64,000 bases of DNA from the NCBI RefSeq assembly GCF_036711975.1, contig NC_091971.1, positions 16,251,501 to 16,315,500 of the forward strand, given 5' to 3'. This stretch comes from Onthophagus taurus (Eukaryota > Arthropoda > Insecta > Coleoptera > Scarabaeidae). Shown piece by piece: positions 21,330 to 33,649 of the stretch. Position numbers and translations under genes: made by a program. Every line of letters begins with the position of its first letter. Within the stretch, counting starts at the first letter, position 1. Under the pieces are notes generated by a model that saw only the letters and a list, made by a program, of their open reading frames with translations, was not told where the DNA came from and ran no database searches.

Positions 21330-22060
21330 GATACAACGCCTCGGCAGCAAGCGGTCTCGACTAAATAAAGTAAAATGCATAACAAAGACTGCATGATGTT
21401 GACCAATGAGGTCACTTATGGTCGAGGCCCTACAATTAATACCTCAACACAATGCTGATGTCAAACAATACAACGCTTCGACTAAATCAATGAAGCCAAG
21501 GTGTCTTACGGATGAGTTAATATCACATCAACTTAATTTTAGATTGGTGTCAAATTACCACTTCAGTCGTAAAGAGCCACTACTTAATACACTGAATGAA
21601 ATGTATGATGTCACTTTATTAGACCGAGGTGGCTTGCGGCCGAGGCACTACAGTTAATATCATATCAACATAGGACTGTTGTCATACAAAGTATCGCCTC
21701 GGCCGTAAGCGGACTTGGCTAAATCAACGGAAATACACGATTTCACCGTATTAAGCCGAGCTTGCTTGCACTCGAGGCACTACAATTAATATTATATCAA
21801 CACAAGGCTGATGTCAAACAACGTAGCGCCTCGGCCACAAACGACTTTAGTTATGTAAGCGATCATAGGGTTTGGATTCTATAACGTAAATTAAACGATT
21901 TATTGAATAATCTTTTACTATTATATTTTGCCAAATAAAATGGTATTAACTTTTTATACATCACTAGTCGATGTAAGAACGCCTCGATCACAAGCGATCC
22001 CGATTAAATAAAGTGAAATGCATAACATAAGACTGCATGGTGTTGATCGCTTGCGAGAAA
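21330..22060. repeat. Degenerate 130-bp repeats with GAGGC/GCCTCGGCC palindromic halves
   Basis: CGAGGCACTACAATTAAT-like words recur near 21423, 21639 and 21771. Their inverted counterparts ACGCCTCGGC occur near 21336, 21695, 21826 and 21977, with spacings of about 131-134 bp in the regular parts. Each unit reads GAGGCactacaattaat...CAACACaaggcTGatGTCAaaCAA...GCCTCGGCC. Units have diverged considerably. AAATAAAGTAAAATGCATAAC occurs near both ends of the cluster (about 21364 and 22008), which could mark the borders. Confidence 0.65.
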
Positions 22061-23294
22061 TTATTTTTTAAGAAATAAGTAATAATCAGAAAAGTAATTT
22101 TTAAAAATTGTGGTATAGGTATGTGGTACATCCACGAATTAGACACTTCCTTCGCATATTACTATTATTACAGATATTACGTAATAATGATCAAAACCAT
22201 TGAATTTTCTCATTAAATCTTCTTTCACCGATATTTTAGGTTAGCAACATGATATCGAGGCGCAGCTTTCAGTAGCTTGTTTGTGCTTCATTTTGCTATT
22301 TTTTTCATGAAAAAAAAAGTAGTACTGTTTAGAATAATTCAAAAATTGAAAGTTTTATACTTATCGAATTAAACGAAAATGTCCTCTTTTTTCACTCGAA
22401 ACTCAACAAAACTTATAACTTGATGTATTCAATAAAACGACGAAATTCACGCTCTTTTCAAGACTTTTAATCGAGTAACTGACTGACACGATACAGGTAT
22501 TTTGACAAATATACAGCTTTTTGACAAGACGCACGCGTAACATGAATATAAAGACATGAAAAGGAAAATTCGAATTGAAAACTAAAACTAAGTAATAGAA
22601 ATTATAAGAATTCAAACAAGTACCACTACATTTAACTTTTCCAAGAAAACTCACAATTTCTATTGTTATATCGAAAAATGCTCTCTAGTGGCGATGCACT
22701 AACTTACAATCACTACAACCAAGGCAGTATTTGTAGTACAAAAAAAGCTCTTTTCCAAGTTACCAAGCTTATTAAATTACGTTCACCCATTTTGAAAATA
22801 TTGGCAATTGTTTACAAATATTTTCATATAGAACCCACTTTATTTTTAAAGATAGGGCAAAAAGTGTTTTAACAAACAAAACCATAATTTATCCAAACTT
22901 TTTTGTTATGTTAATGCAACGGAATTCTGAGAAAAACCACATTTTTTAATTCAAGATGGCGGTTGCGCCGCCTAGTGATTAACTTAGAAACTTGAAAATA
23001 ATATCCAGGATTTTCTCTTAGCCACTTTAGTCGTTAAATTTTTTACCGCAAGTCTCTACAAGGAGTACTTTCCGCGATACAGTACTTTGCACGCTTATTT
23101 GGCCACTCTATACAAGTTAGTAATTCTAAGTATTGATGAAGAGGTACGCCAGTAAGAAAACGATTGGGAGTGTTATAAAGAGATGTTGAATATTAAAAAG
23201 TATTTGAATGGTTATGATCTTTGAACACTCATTCCATAAATATTGCAGAAATTTATTTTATTAAACATACATTATTTTACATTAACTACAAAAT
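22061..23294. other. Intergenic DNA downstream of COG4
   Basis: AT-rich, without supported frames or repeats apart from the candidate COG4 polyadenylation signals at 23252-23262. Confidence 0.5.
23252..23262 (-). terminator. Overlapping polyadenylation signals of COG4
   Basis: Two AATAAA hexamers on the minus strand (23257-23252 and 23262-23257), 33-43 bp after the COG4 stop codon at 23295-23297. Confidence 0.6.
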
Positions 23295-26200
23295 TTATAG
23301 CTTCAAACGTCGAATATCTTCGATTTTAAAATCACTTCTAAAAAATGAAATCCGTAATATTTAAAAATTCTTAATTTATTATTATTACCTTAATGCCATA
23401 ACTGATCTCAATTCAGATGGAGTTAATCTCCAAGTCAATGCACCATCATGATCGCCCCAATAATCGGAAATTTCCGAAACTTTCTCTAAATTTAAAACGG
23501 TAGCTATTTGGGTTAAACGAGCAAATTTATCTCGAACGGACCAGGAAGTTGACGCTGTTAAATAACCTGATAAAGATCGAACTTCTTTATCTAAAACTAA
23601 TCCACCCAACTAAAAAAGTTATACGATAAAAAATTACGAGTCAAAAAAAATTAATAATCTCACTCTATTAAAGGATGATTTTAAAATAACTTTTTCAAAT
23701 CGAAGAGTAATCTCAGTTGTAACCACGGTAATTAAACTATCGTAATTAGATGGGGTTAAAACTTCCTTGAAAGGTAATAATAAAGTTTCTAAATTCATTA
23801 TAAGAGTTTGGATGAAGGTTTCCCCTGCTTCATAAGCAGATAATTCTTCCTAAATTAATAAATAACCAATACAAAATAAATTTTTAATTATATTTTTTTA
23901 CCTCAGATAATTGATGATTAACATTAATAAACCCATCAATCCAAGAAGTAACTCTCGGTTTAATCGCACTCGACCTCAACTGTTGCAATCCATAATCAAT
24001 AACTTCTTTTAAAGCTGTCGTAACAGAAGACAATCCAGATAAACAACTTTCCAATTTTCCTCTATCATTCTCTTTCATGCTTGGCATCGCTTGAACAATT
24101 TCTAATAAAACTCGATCACATAAAGTATCGACGTATTCGTTACTTGTATCCGCATTATTTAAAGCAACCTAAATATTAATTGATAAACTTAAAATGATCG
24201 AGACTAAAAGTGATTAAATTTACAATAAATGCGGTTCTTGCCACTTCTGTGTCGCCGGGTTGAAGTCTTCCTTGTTGAATGGAAGTTTGAAGGACGTTGT
24301 AAGCTTGCGTTAAATCAAGATAACCGGAAGGATAGCCTTGTTTGAGTTTCGAACGAAGAATGCTGCAATAATCGCTTTCTAAAACACGACAAGCGTTATT
24401 TATTATTGCGCAAATTCCATCTAAACTTCCGGTTGATGTTGCTCTTCTAAATTTCGGCAAATAAATTAATATGTATTTAGTATTATTTATACATATAAAC
24501 GTATTTATTGAAGTGCATTATTATAGAGCTCATTTGCAATTGATTAAGCCAAATATGCCCAATAAAAACGTTAATTCCTGATTACAATAAATCCTGAGGT
24601 TGACATTTAATTCATTAATAGCTATGAATCATTGACTAAACAAATAATTTATAGGATAACAATTGGAGTGAATACAATTTTTATAGCTGGTAAAAGTTAG
24701 CCAAAAGATTAATAAATAATAACCTTCAATGAAAACCAACCCAACCCAACCCATAAAAATTAAGCAATTTTATGTGTCACATTAACATCAACAAAAACAA
24801 GTAACCAAAGGTAAGTAACGCATTGCTATTCTGTCTAAAAAGAACTCATAACTACAAGTCCATCAATCTTGTAATCTTTTAATTAACGTTTTTCAAACAT
24901 ATGCTTTGTTTTGGATTTTTTCTACTAATTCATCCTTAGAGTTGACTTGTGTAGCATACACTCTTCCTTTCATGTGGCCCTAGACATAAAAATTAAGGGG
25001 CGTCAAATCAGGACTCCTTGCAGGCCATAGAATTGGTCCTCCTCTCCCAATCCAACGATTAGGAAACATTTCATTTAATGAATTTCGAATATTTTGGGAA
25101 TAGTGTGCAGGGCATCCATCATGCTGGAAAACCATATTACATCTGTTTTCTAAAGGTGCATGATTAAGCAGGTCTATTAAATTGTTATGCAAAATTCAGT
25201 GTATGCTGCGCTAGTTTTACGATCCGGTAAAAAATAAGGTTAAATTTTCTTTGGTTGTTCATTTCCCCTGTTAGATGCAGATTTTCGTCAGTCTAATAAT
25301 GTAAATTATGAAGATTTGTTATACATTTTCTATTTAAACGTGGATTCATCTGTCGACAAAATTCTTTTCAAGAAATATCCATCTTCAATGTCAGCATTTG
25401 AAAGGAAACGGCAAAATTGAATCCTTCGCTCCAAATCGCCTTCTTCAAGTGCTTGGACAGGAGTATACTTTGTTATACTTCAGGGTCCGTAACTTTGGTT
25501 TTGTTAGTTTTTACATAGAACCAAGTATTTCATCTAATCAAAAACGTTGACATTAGCCGCGATTTTCCGGAGTGCAAAACCGAATAATTTTACTATATTA
25601 TTTATTTTTCTTTTAAACGAACTCTCATTTTGTTTAAGAATCCGAGGATACCTCTGGGGTTAAAGTGAGAACGCGTAGACTACTTTTTGACAAAATACAG
25701 GATCAAGACTTGACAAATTTTGACGAAAAGTTGGCCTATTTGAATGTTGTGATGAACAAAAGAAACAAGTGATGCATTCATTCTCTTATTTAAAGTCTCA
25801 ATTTAATAAAAGGTGGATAGAGACTCAAAAAAGATCACACTTTTTTCTTCAAAAGAGTGATAACTGGCTACAAGGAACATTCGAAATAGCGACGTTGACG
25901 GCTAAACCTCATCCTTCTGGTCGTCGAACAAAGGCATTTGTAGAATCAAATGAGAGGAGTAAACGCAGAAAAACCCAGAACGTTTGCAAAGTTGTAAAAA
26001 AAAATGCGTTAATGCATGCTGCTCAAACATCCCTTCAAAGTTCTGGAAAGAGAATTGCGTCCAATATTCTTAAAGACATATCTAATTCTCGCAAATTCAA
26101 CATGTTTGCAGAAAAGTCTATGCTTGCTTCCACTTTTTAAAAAGACTTCGCTGCTCTCTTCCTCCTGTGGTGCGTCGTAATCTTTGTTACTCTCTTATAT

Positions 26201-29200
26201 TTCCTCACTTCGACTATACGGACGCGGTTTATCCCGATCTCTCGGTGACTCTTCTGAGTAAATTGCAGCGGCTACAAAATAATTGTATCCGGTTCATATT
26301 TGACCTAAATAGATTTGAGCATGTAACGCCGTATCGCAATTACATTCAGATGTTAACCTGTGAGAGACGTAGATCCTTTCGTTTATTAACCATTTTATTT
26401 AAAATCCTTCATAACTGCACCCAAAAGTACTTATCAGATAGGTTCCAGCAATTATCAACTCATGAGCTTGCTACTCGTTCACGTTCTTATACTATTCTTA
26501 CATTTCCCGTTCATAGCACTGAAATTTATCATAGATCATTTACAGTACAGTCGATTGCGCTGTGGAATGGACTGCCTTCTGAAATTCGTAATATTTCTAG
26601 AATTACTAATTTTAGACATGTTTTAAAGAGCCACTTGCTTGCCCTTCAACTGGCTGTTTCCTGATTCTTTGTTCTTTGTCTTCCTCTCTTCAACTGCTCT
26701 CACTTGTTGGCAACTGATATCCGGCATATTCTTTTAGTTTCTTTTAGTCGCTCTCTATCTCTCTTTTTGTGTCTTTTCTTTATTTTTCTCTTTGTTTTTC
26801 TTTTCTTGCTTAATCTTATTTGGTGATGTTAATAATATCTAATTATCACTACTTGCCATATTCAGCAAATATTATTTTTATTTTTATTTGTTCTGTTGGG
26901 TCATTTGGCAGAGATCGCTTGTGCGATAAAATGATCCATTTGCTGATACAGTTTAAGTTAAGTGTATCTTATGTAATTTTGTATTTTTGTCTGTGGCAAT
27001 AAATGGTAAATAATAATAATAAATAATAATTCTCCGCAGACAGCAAAAGCATATCAAAAGGCATACAAAGCAAGCAAGCAGTGTGAAAAGCAGTCACAAT
27101 TAGATCCGACAGCCGCTCTGTCAATGTTTGTCCAAGCCGACTTTCAAGGCGACAGCGACACTATGGAATAATGAGATAGCAACAAGAGGTTTTATCCGAG
27201 CTACACCTTGTTGCTGAAAGAAAAAAAAAATACTTGCTATTCGGCGAAACATGCGCTGAAATTACCTTGCAAGATTTATTGGACCACACAGCTAAACGTT
27301 TTGCTATGTATTTAGAAGATGTACTTAAACAATTAATTCCAGAAGAGCGTCAATCATTAAGACTGATTTCAAAATGAGGATGTGATGGTTCAGTACAAAC
27401 GCAATTCAAACAAAAAATTAAGGACGGCGATTGGAGTGACTGGAACATTTTCCAAAGTTGCTTTGTTCCGCTACGGTTAGTTTGTGAGTTAAACAAAAAA
27501 GTAGTTCGGCAAAATCACAATCTTGAACTCAGATTCTTTGCTCAGTAATATGAGGACTTAAGGAAAAAATTTACTTCGTTTCTTTCTGAACTTATCAATA
27601 TACTTCTGCAAGGGCAGCCAAACCAAATTCGGTTCTTTCATCCGAAAACCACAAAGAGTCCTCTTCATATATCCTCCTCATCTGGTACCAATGATACGTT
27701 TAACTTTCAGGAAGGTTTCCTGTAAAGTCAGAACACAAGGAGATCTATCAAGATCATTTGAAAACCACGAAGGTCTACAATAAGGAGATGGGCTGTCAAG
27801 TCTGCTTTTTAACATTGCCCTGGAGACAGAAAAGATGTGCTTAACCCCTTACCGCATAGTGTGCCATATATGGGACGCTTTATGTTTGTGTGTGATTTTT
27901 ATGTGTAAATGTATTTCTTACTGTTAATATAGTCATATTTGGGGTAATCACTTCCAAGTGAGTTTTTGTAAAAACTGAATGTTTAGTTCATTGTAAATAG
28001 TGAAAGAAAGTAATTCATCGCGTTGTAATAAATATATAGATGAAAGGTAAGTTATCTATTGAATGAATTGGTACAAATTGAATTTGAGTGGAGATTAAAA
28101 ACGATCTGTCTGATAATGATTCTCCTAAAAATTTCAACTCTAAGGTTCATGTGCTCACAAGTCTTGAAGAACCTTAAAGATTTTGAATAAAAACAATGGG
28201 ACAGTGAAAACGATTTGCCCATAATAAATATACTGGTTCATAGAAGTAATACCAGACGAGATAGAAAAAATATGCAATGGTATGAAGCCTTTTTGCATGT
28301 ACCTCACCTTTTTGGATGTACCTCAAGATTTACCGGAAGAAATAATAAACATGGAATGACTTCTTCAAATACCTCTTAAAAACGGTATTTAGAAACAATT
28401 TAAGTTCAGTGTAGACCGGAGAAACCAGCAAATATGACAACGGAAGAAATTCGTGGTTTCTATTTATATGTGTATTATACAGTTGCCTTCTACAAGAAGC
28501 TATTGGAAATGTATTCCTGCAATGTGTGGCACTAAGTCTTGGAACAGATTTGAAGAAATCAAAGAATTGCATCATTTCAATAACAATCAGATCTCGGAAT
28601 GAGCAGCAATGTTGTCGTAAATCTAGCGGTAACGATACTTAGAAACCAGAATTACAAGATATATTTCGACAACTGGTTTACAAATATAGACCTACTCACA
28701 TTTTAAAACAAGGTATTTTACCTCTTGGTACTGTTAGAAGAAATCTAGTACCAAACGATAATCTGCCTCCAGATAACGGCCTAAAGAAAAGCGGAAAGGG
28801 TACCATAATTGACAAAGTTGCAAATGTAGGTGGTGTAGACATATCACTTGTTGCTCGGTATGATAATATGGTAGTCACAACCATATCAACCTATGTCGGA
28901 AGTCAAAATGTGTCTGAGACTAAAGATTTTGTTGGAAACAAAGAAATTATATAAATATAACACGCCCGAGTAGTGTACGCATTTACAACTCCTACATGGG
29001 AGGAGTTGATCTCTTGGACTCAATATTAGAATTTTCTTAGATATTTCATTTCTTAGATCGAATGTGTGTAAATGCTTAGCTTTTCTGGAGATTTGCGGAT
29101 TCAGAAATGTATTTGCCACTTTCTGAATTTAAACTAGGAATAGCTAACAAAATCAAATACAATTCCAAAAAAGCGCGACAGACCAAGCAATCATTACAGC

Positions 29201-32200
29201 CTAAACTGGACCTAAAAAATAAAAAATACCCGTTCCCAGAATTTCTGTCCAAGACGTTCGCTAAGACAATCTAAATCACCTACCAAAATGGACTTCCGAT
29301 TAACGTCAACAGTGTAAATATCAGAATGTAGAGGAAAATTTTTTGTAATGTGCACAAAATGTAACTTCACCTTTGTTTCAATAAAGATCGAAACTGTTCT
29401 TTTAATTTCCATGTAGAATAAATGGATTTCTAAAATATTACATTTCTTTTAGAACAATTAAAACCAAATATTGTGGTAAATATCTTCTTGTTAGTTTTTG
29501 CTTATATGTACTTCAAATCACCCCATATGTGCCATATATGCATATATGCTTATATTAAGCATAAAGCTTTAAAAAGAAAACAACTGTATACATATTTTCA
29601 ATGGTTTTGTGAGCTTATGAGTAGCTTAGTACTATATATAATAGATTTATTTTTAATTAAACCTAAAAAATCATGCAGTAAGAGGTTAAGAAAAATTTTA
29701 CAAAGACATACCAGTAGATTCGGAAGTTGGAGATGACACGAATTCTGTCATTGAGGAAATAAAAGAAAACAAACCAAGCCAACAAATGCTTCCATGGGCT
29801 TAAAACGCTTCACAACTGAGCTACGAGGAAAAATTTAATTAGTCCTATACAAGACAATATAGCCAAGAAGCCTACAAAGACCAAGAGCCATTAGGGAGAT
29901 TCAAGAGAAAAGTGTTTAGAAGAATATATGGCGTTGTTAATGACAGCTATGTCTGGTGACTTGGAACAGAATGGAGATAAAAAGTACTACAAGAATTATC
30001 TTTGATCGCCGTGGACTTATGGGTAAAAGATCGGTCGAGAGGTCGAAGAGACGATTTGTGAAAGATGTGGAGGAGGACCTAAGAACTGTTAAGGCAGGCC
30101 AAAATTCACAACGAGCTGTAGAACCAAGCATGATGATGTAGATACGTCTTGTATTGGCTCAACTGGCCAAAGAACAAACCCGGCTGTGGACTACAAAAAA
30201 GCCACTTAAAACAGGTAACATGGAAGGACTATGCAGGACACAGGTGAAGAATATGATAACTCCATCGCAACAGAAAACCAAAGACGTTTTATACTTCAGG
30301 AATTTTCTTCTAAAGTCGTTGTAAGGTTTCCTGACCTCTTCAACATTGGACAAGCTGATGATCATACTTGTCGGCTGCGCAACGACGACCGCTGAACCTA
30401 TTTTGCGTCGCCAGAGGCCGCCTAAGATACAACGTTTTCGGAAAGGTTCGCCTGATATTTACTGACATAAAGGAACAAGACCTTGGAGCAATACTAAGGT
30501 TCATCAACGACCTAGATTTGCCCTAAACCGATTTTCCATTCATTTGAGGTAGAAAAATAGCAGTAGCCATGTGTAACCATGGCAATGAATGGAAAATCAT
30601 GAAACTTTAAGATAACTTTTCTCGAAAATTTTCTTATGTAACCAATATTAATATTAACTGTACTAGATTAGAACAAAGTCCTCTTTCATATTCCGTAATA
30701 GAAATGGGGCATTGCTATTTGAAAAAAATATCGATGACGTCATTACACGTTAAAAAATGGCGGCAAAACTGTTCTTAATTGTTTTAACGAATTTATCTGT
30801 TACTTTTGGGAAAACGCTGTAAAAAATTGAAATAATTCCTAAACTATTGAACTTTGTATAAGGCTTAATTAATTGCAAATGAGCTCTATAATAATGCATT
30901 TCAATAAATATGTTTATGTACCAATCACCCTGTATAATATTTATCTACCTTATACATTTTTTTATAATAAAAAACGTATCATCAACCATTGAAGAAACAT
31001 ATTGACCTTGATCAACTGAATCTAAGCTAACCGCTTTATTTATTGATTCCTCCATGAAATACTGTTCTAATCTTAAATAAAACCCAAGTAACTCATGTTT
31101 GCTTTGAGCTAATTGACTGTTTTTAACTAAACTTTCTAAAACATCAAATTGTTTAACGCGATCTTCAATTTCTGTAATTCCAACTTCAATATCATTCTAA
31201 ACAAATATTTAATTAAATTCAATCATATTATTTTTTAATTTATACCTACAGTAACTTTTCCTTTAATAAAATTAATATAAAGCTCAGCTCTTGAATGCAT
31301 AATAGTGATTTCAGCGATTAAAATATCTAAATCTTTCGGGTCGATTTTTTCTAATTTACTAAAACTGGATGAACTACTCATCCTAGAAATCTCAGTAATT
31401 TGCGAAATTCTTTTATTGACATTACGATTTTTTAAAAACTCCCCTACAATTCTTTTTGTTTGTTTATCACATTCTTTTTGTAATATTTTAACTGCAGACA
31501 ACAACTTTCCAGGTCCATAATAAGTCTCAATTAATGGTTGATGCACGTTAATCATCCTTGCTATTCCTTCATACAACAACGTTAAGGTGTCAGCATAAAT
31601 AATATTGTAACGTTTATCAGCTATTGGAGTGTTTAAAGCTGTTGTTAAATTTTTTTGGGCTGTCTCTTCTAATTTACTACTCAAGTATTCGCAAAAATCC
31701 CTTATACCCTCGTCATGCATTCCAATAAGAGGGAAAATTTTAAAAAATCTTTCAATTGAATGCAAATCATTCGATTTAACTGCATCATCAAATTTATGTT
31801 TAATAATTGCTTGAAGTTGACTTGCTGCATCTTGAAGAGTACGAACAGATTTAAGAACACCTGATACTTTTTCTACATCTGACGCAGTTCGCTTTAAAAG
31901 AGATTGATCAATTGATAAAAATCGATGAATTAATGCAGCTCCTTTTTCGTAATCTTCATCTAAAATTGCTTTTTGTACACCATCAGAACACATTTCTAAA
32001 TCAATTAGGTCACTAACACGTTTTTGTACTTCTTCAACTCTACTCTAACAATGAATGGATTAATTAATTAATTTTAATTCTTAATTCATGATTGAAAACC
32101 AACCTTAGCTCTATCTAAAACTTTAATTTTACCACTTATATTTTCGGAAGATTCCGAAATATGATTTATTGAATTTACCAATCCTTCAGCATCCTGTCTT

Positions 32201-32376
32201 ATTAATTTTATTTGGGGTAACATTCGCGAAAGCCCTTTAACTTTACCATCAAGATAAGATTTTTGTTTGAGAAAGTTTTGAATTTCTTGTTGGAGGGCTA
32301 CCTCTTCTATTTTAAGGTTCTCCAATTTTTTTTGAATTTGACTATGTTGATGATCATGTCCTTCTTTCGATGTCAT
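23295..32376 (-). CDS. COG4: Conserved oligomeric Golgi complex subunit 4
   Basis: Eight coding exons on the minus strand: 32376-32104, 32044-31250, 31196-30949, 24446-24224, 24168-23902, 23849-23664, 23609-23389 and 23337-23295. They total 2,256 nt (751 residues; the human protein has 785), and all junctions have GT/AG and matching phase. COG4 belongs to lobe A of the COG tether, which captures intra-Golgi retrograde vesicles and contacts SNAREs and Sly1. Diagnostic stretches are the N-terminal coiled coil (residues 10-90), [44 protein letters not shown], the VALNNAD exon start, [41 protein letters not shown] and the C-terminal [12 protein letters not shown]. The start is the first ATG after upstream stops. 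Intron 3 (24447-30948) is 6.5 kb and full of transposons; all other introns are under 60 bp. The gene appears intact. Confidence 0.96.
24880..25520 (-). mobile_element. Mariner-like transposase relic in COG4 intron
   Basis: The minus strand from 25192 encodes [19 protein letters not shown] and [16 protein letters not shown], then [20 protein letters not shown]. Further up (25520-25270) are N-terminal words with frame breaks. It is the same family as the relic at 970-1452. The first catalytic Asp region is decayed. Confidence 0.7.
25620..27720 (+). mobile_element. Unidentified transposase-like sequence, split by a LINE
   Basis: Two plus-strand blocks appear to belong together. 25769-26140 encodes a basic region ([20 protein letters not shown]) followed by [19 protein letters not shown] and NILKDI. 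27030-27720 encodes [49 protein letters not shown] and [10 protein letters not shown] in one frame with stops. The CDGS..Q..YKQK-like motif followed by a PLRL block resembles proteins I associate with animal DNA transposons. I cannot name the superfamily (RAG1/Transib- or Chapaev-like is a guess). The LINE 3' end at about 26140-27025 interrupts it. Confidence 0.4.
26140..27025 (+). mobile_element. LINE 3' end (Jockey/CR1-type reverse transcriptase C-terminus)
   Basis: One frame from 26167 to 26664 encodes the post-palm region of a non-LTR reverse transcriptase: [55 protein letters not shown] and the final [14 protein letters not shown] with LKSHLL. The sequence ends in an AATAATAATAAATAATAATT tail, as expected for a 5'-truncated LINE insertion. 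This last segment is uninterrupted and probably young. Confidence 0.85.
27727..30150 (+). mobile_element. RTE-like reverse transcriptase fragments, split by a piggyBac element
   Basis: At 27780-27830 the plus strand reads [15 protein letters not shown], the QGDxLSxLLFN block of a non-LTR reverse transcriptase. It is preceded by a [18 protein letters not shown] stretch. At 29900-30140 it continues with [19 protein letters not shown], the basic C-terminal end. 27845-29685 is a piggyBac insertion between them. Confidence 0.6.
27845..29685 (+). mobile_element. piggyBac-like element with TTAA target duplication, 1,841 bp, decayed transposase
   Basis: Ends CCCCTTACCGCATAGTG (27845) and the complement of CATGCAGTAAGAGG (29685) are imperfect inverted partners, each flanked by TTAA (27841-27844 and 29686-29689), the piggyBac signature. 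Plus-strand words in several frames include [59 protein letters not shown] and the Cys-containing end [20 protein letters not shown]. Many stops make it inactive. Confidence 0.85.
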
Positions 32377-32581
32377 GCTTATTTTTTGCTAAAACACTGA
32401 ATATTCACTAAAAAGAAAGTTTAATTTTTTTTTAGGTTATGTAAACGTCAAACGCAATCAAACGTCAACTAAACAATGAAGATAATACAGAAATCTGTAA
32501 CTTTAATAAACTTAATTTTAAATTAAAACCACTATTATTATTAACTTTTTATTGGGGTTACTATTTACTAAATCCATTTTT

Positions 32582-33649
32582 TTAATCATCTTCGTCATCT
32601 CCTAAACTTCCAGTGGTAGAAGGATGTATAACTTCACTGTCATCATGCAAAATAGTAATGTTTCCTCTTGTTTTAGGTTTGATGGGTTTGATGAGTGATC
32701 TTTTTCGAACAGTTCTTGTTATTAACAAACTTGAATCATCACTATCATCTTTTACACAAATATCGGATAGCTTCTTTCGTTTCTTAACGTGCGTTTTCCT
32801 GTGTATTTCCTCATCAGTGTCTTGTAATTCACTAGGTTCTAAAACGACCATACAATCTGGGAACGTTTTTTAAAGAATTTGTTTATAAAGTCGTCGCCTT
32901 TTGGAAGCTGCCTGGATGATCGCTCTTTTTAGATTTCGTCTTAATTTGAAGTAGTTTTACACTGAAACACTGGATGGTTGTGATTGGGTTACAACCGATA
33001 GCTGAAAAAGGATCATCCAAAGTGAATCGAAAAGATGACTGACTATCTTCAATAATTACTTACCAGAATATCCGCTTGAACTTGGCGATGATATTAAAGG
33101 GTTAATAGATTCGACATCTTCTTGTGGCATCTCTTGAACTGATTTAAGTGTATTTTCAGGGGGAAGTAATTTTCTTGAACTTCTCATGTGGCTAAAATCA
33201 GCTTTTTGCCCAACAAGCATTTTAGTGACGTCCGATGTTGAAACGTTTGTTAACAAATTCGAACTATCCTTAGATTCATCAGCTAAACCAGGAAATAAAA
33301 GGAAAATGGGTTGAATCAGACCGTCTTCGTCGATTATTTGCAATTCTTCTTCGTCGCATTCGTCTTCTTGTTGAGACTTAAAATTAGGATTGTAGAAAGC
33401 CAAATCCACCCATTTAGAGTCTCTCGCCGCCAATGGGATAAAACCTTCTTCACTTTGGCTGCTGTAAACGTCCGGTTTTTGGTGGCTCCTTTTCCGGTGG
33501 ATTTTCTTCTTGGCTCCATTGTACTTTTCTGCAGTTTGAGATTCCGCTGGATCAGATCTATCCATCAATATTCTTCTTATCTGTTCCACGCATTTCCTTG
33601 ATGTTTGGTAACCCTGTTTTAATTTTTGGAAAAACTTGAATTTAGTCAT
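32582..33649 (-). CDS. Unrecognised basic/acidic protein, 286 aa, with SUMO-interaction-like motifs
   Basis: Two exons on the minus strand, 33649-33064 and 32856-32582, join in phase 1 (TCT G, then AT TGT ATG) with donor gtaagt and acceptor TTCCCAG; total 861 nt. I do not recognise the family. Residues 1-75 are basic and start MTKFKFFQKLKQGYQTSRKC. Residues 110-130 are acidic (DECDEEELQIIDEDG), followed by hydrophobic QPIFLLFPG. Near residue 198 is MVVLEPSELQDTDEE and near 262 ITILHDDSE; a short hydrophobic core followed by acidic residues is the form of SUMO-interaction motifs. Lysine clusters (HVKKRKK, RKRSLIKPIKPK) suggest a nuclear localisation signal. The C-terminus is acidic (GDDEDD). 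A nuclear SUMO- or chromatin-linked role is inference only. It lies 205 bp upstream of the COG4 start, same strand, and head to head with RPB3. Confidence 0.75.

Larger units (their letters stand above)
24491..30920. repeat. Inverted repeats bracketing the large COG4 intron
   Basis: A 60-bp block at 24491-24550 (TTATTGAAGTGCATTATTAT, AGAGCTCATTTGCAATTGAT) is matched inverted at 30862-30920 (GCAAATGAGCTCTATAATAA, TGCATTTCAATAAATATG) with few differences. On the right the repeat runs on to CACCCTG followed by TA (30927-30935), a typical mariner-type end. The left outer end is decayed. They could be the two ends of one large insertion or two MITE copies facing each other. Confidence 0.7.

Noticed and set aside
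30949..31196. Suspected frameshift at the end of COG4 exon 3
   Set aside because: Recounting the T-run at 30957-30963 (seven T) restores the phase and gives FFIIKKCI, as in other COG4 proteins; exon lengths then sum to a multiple of three.
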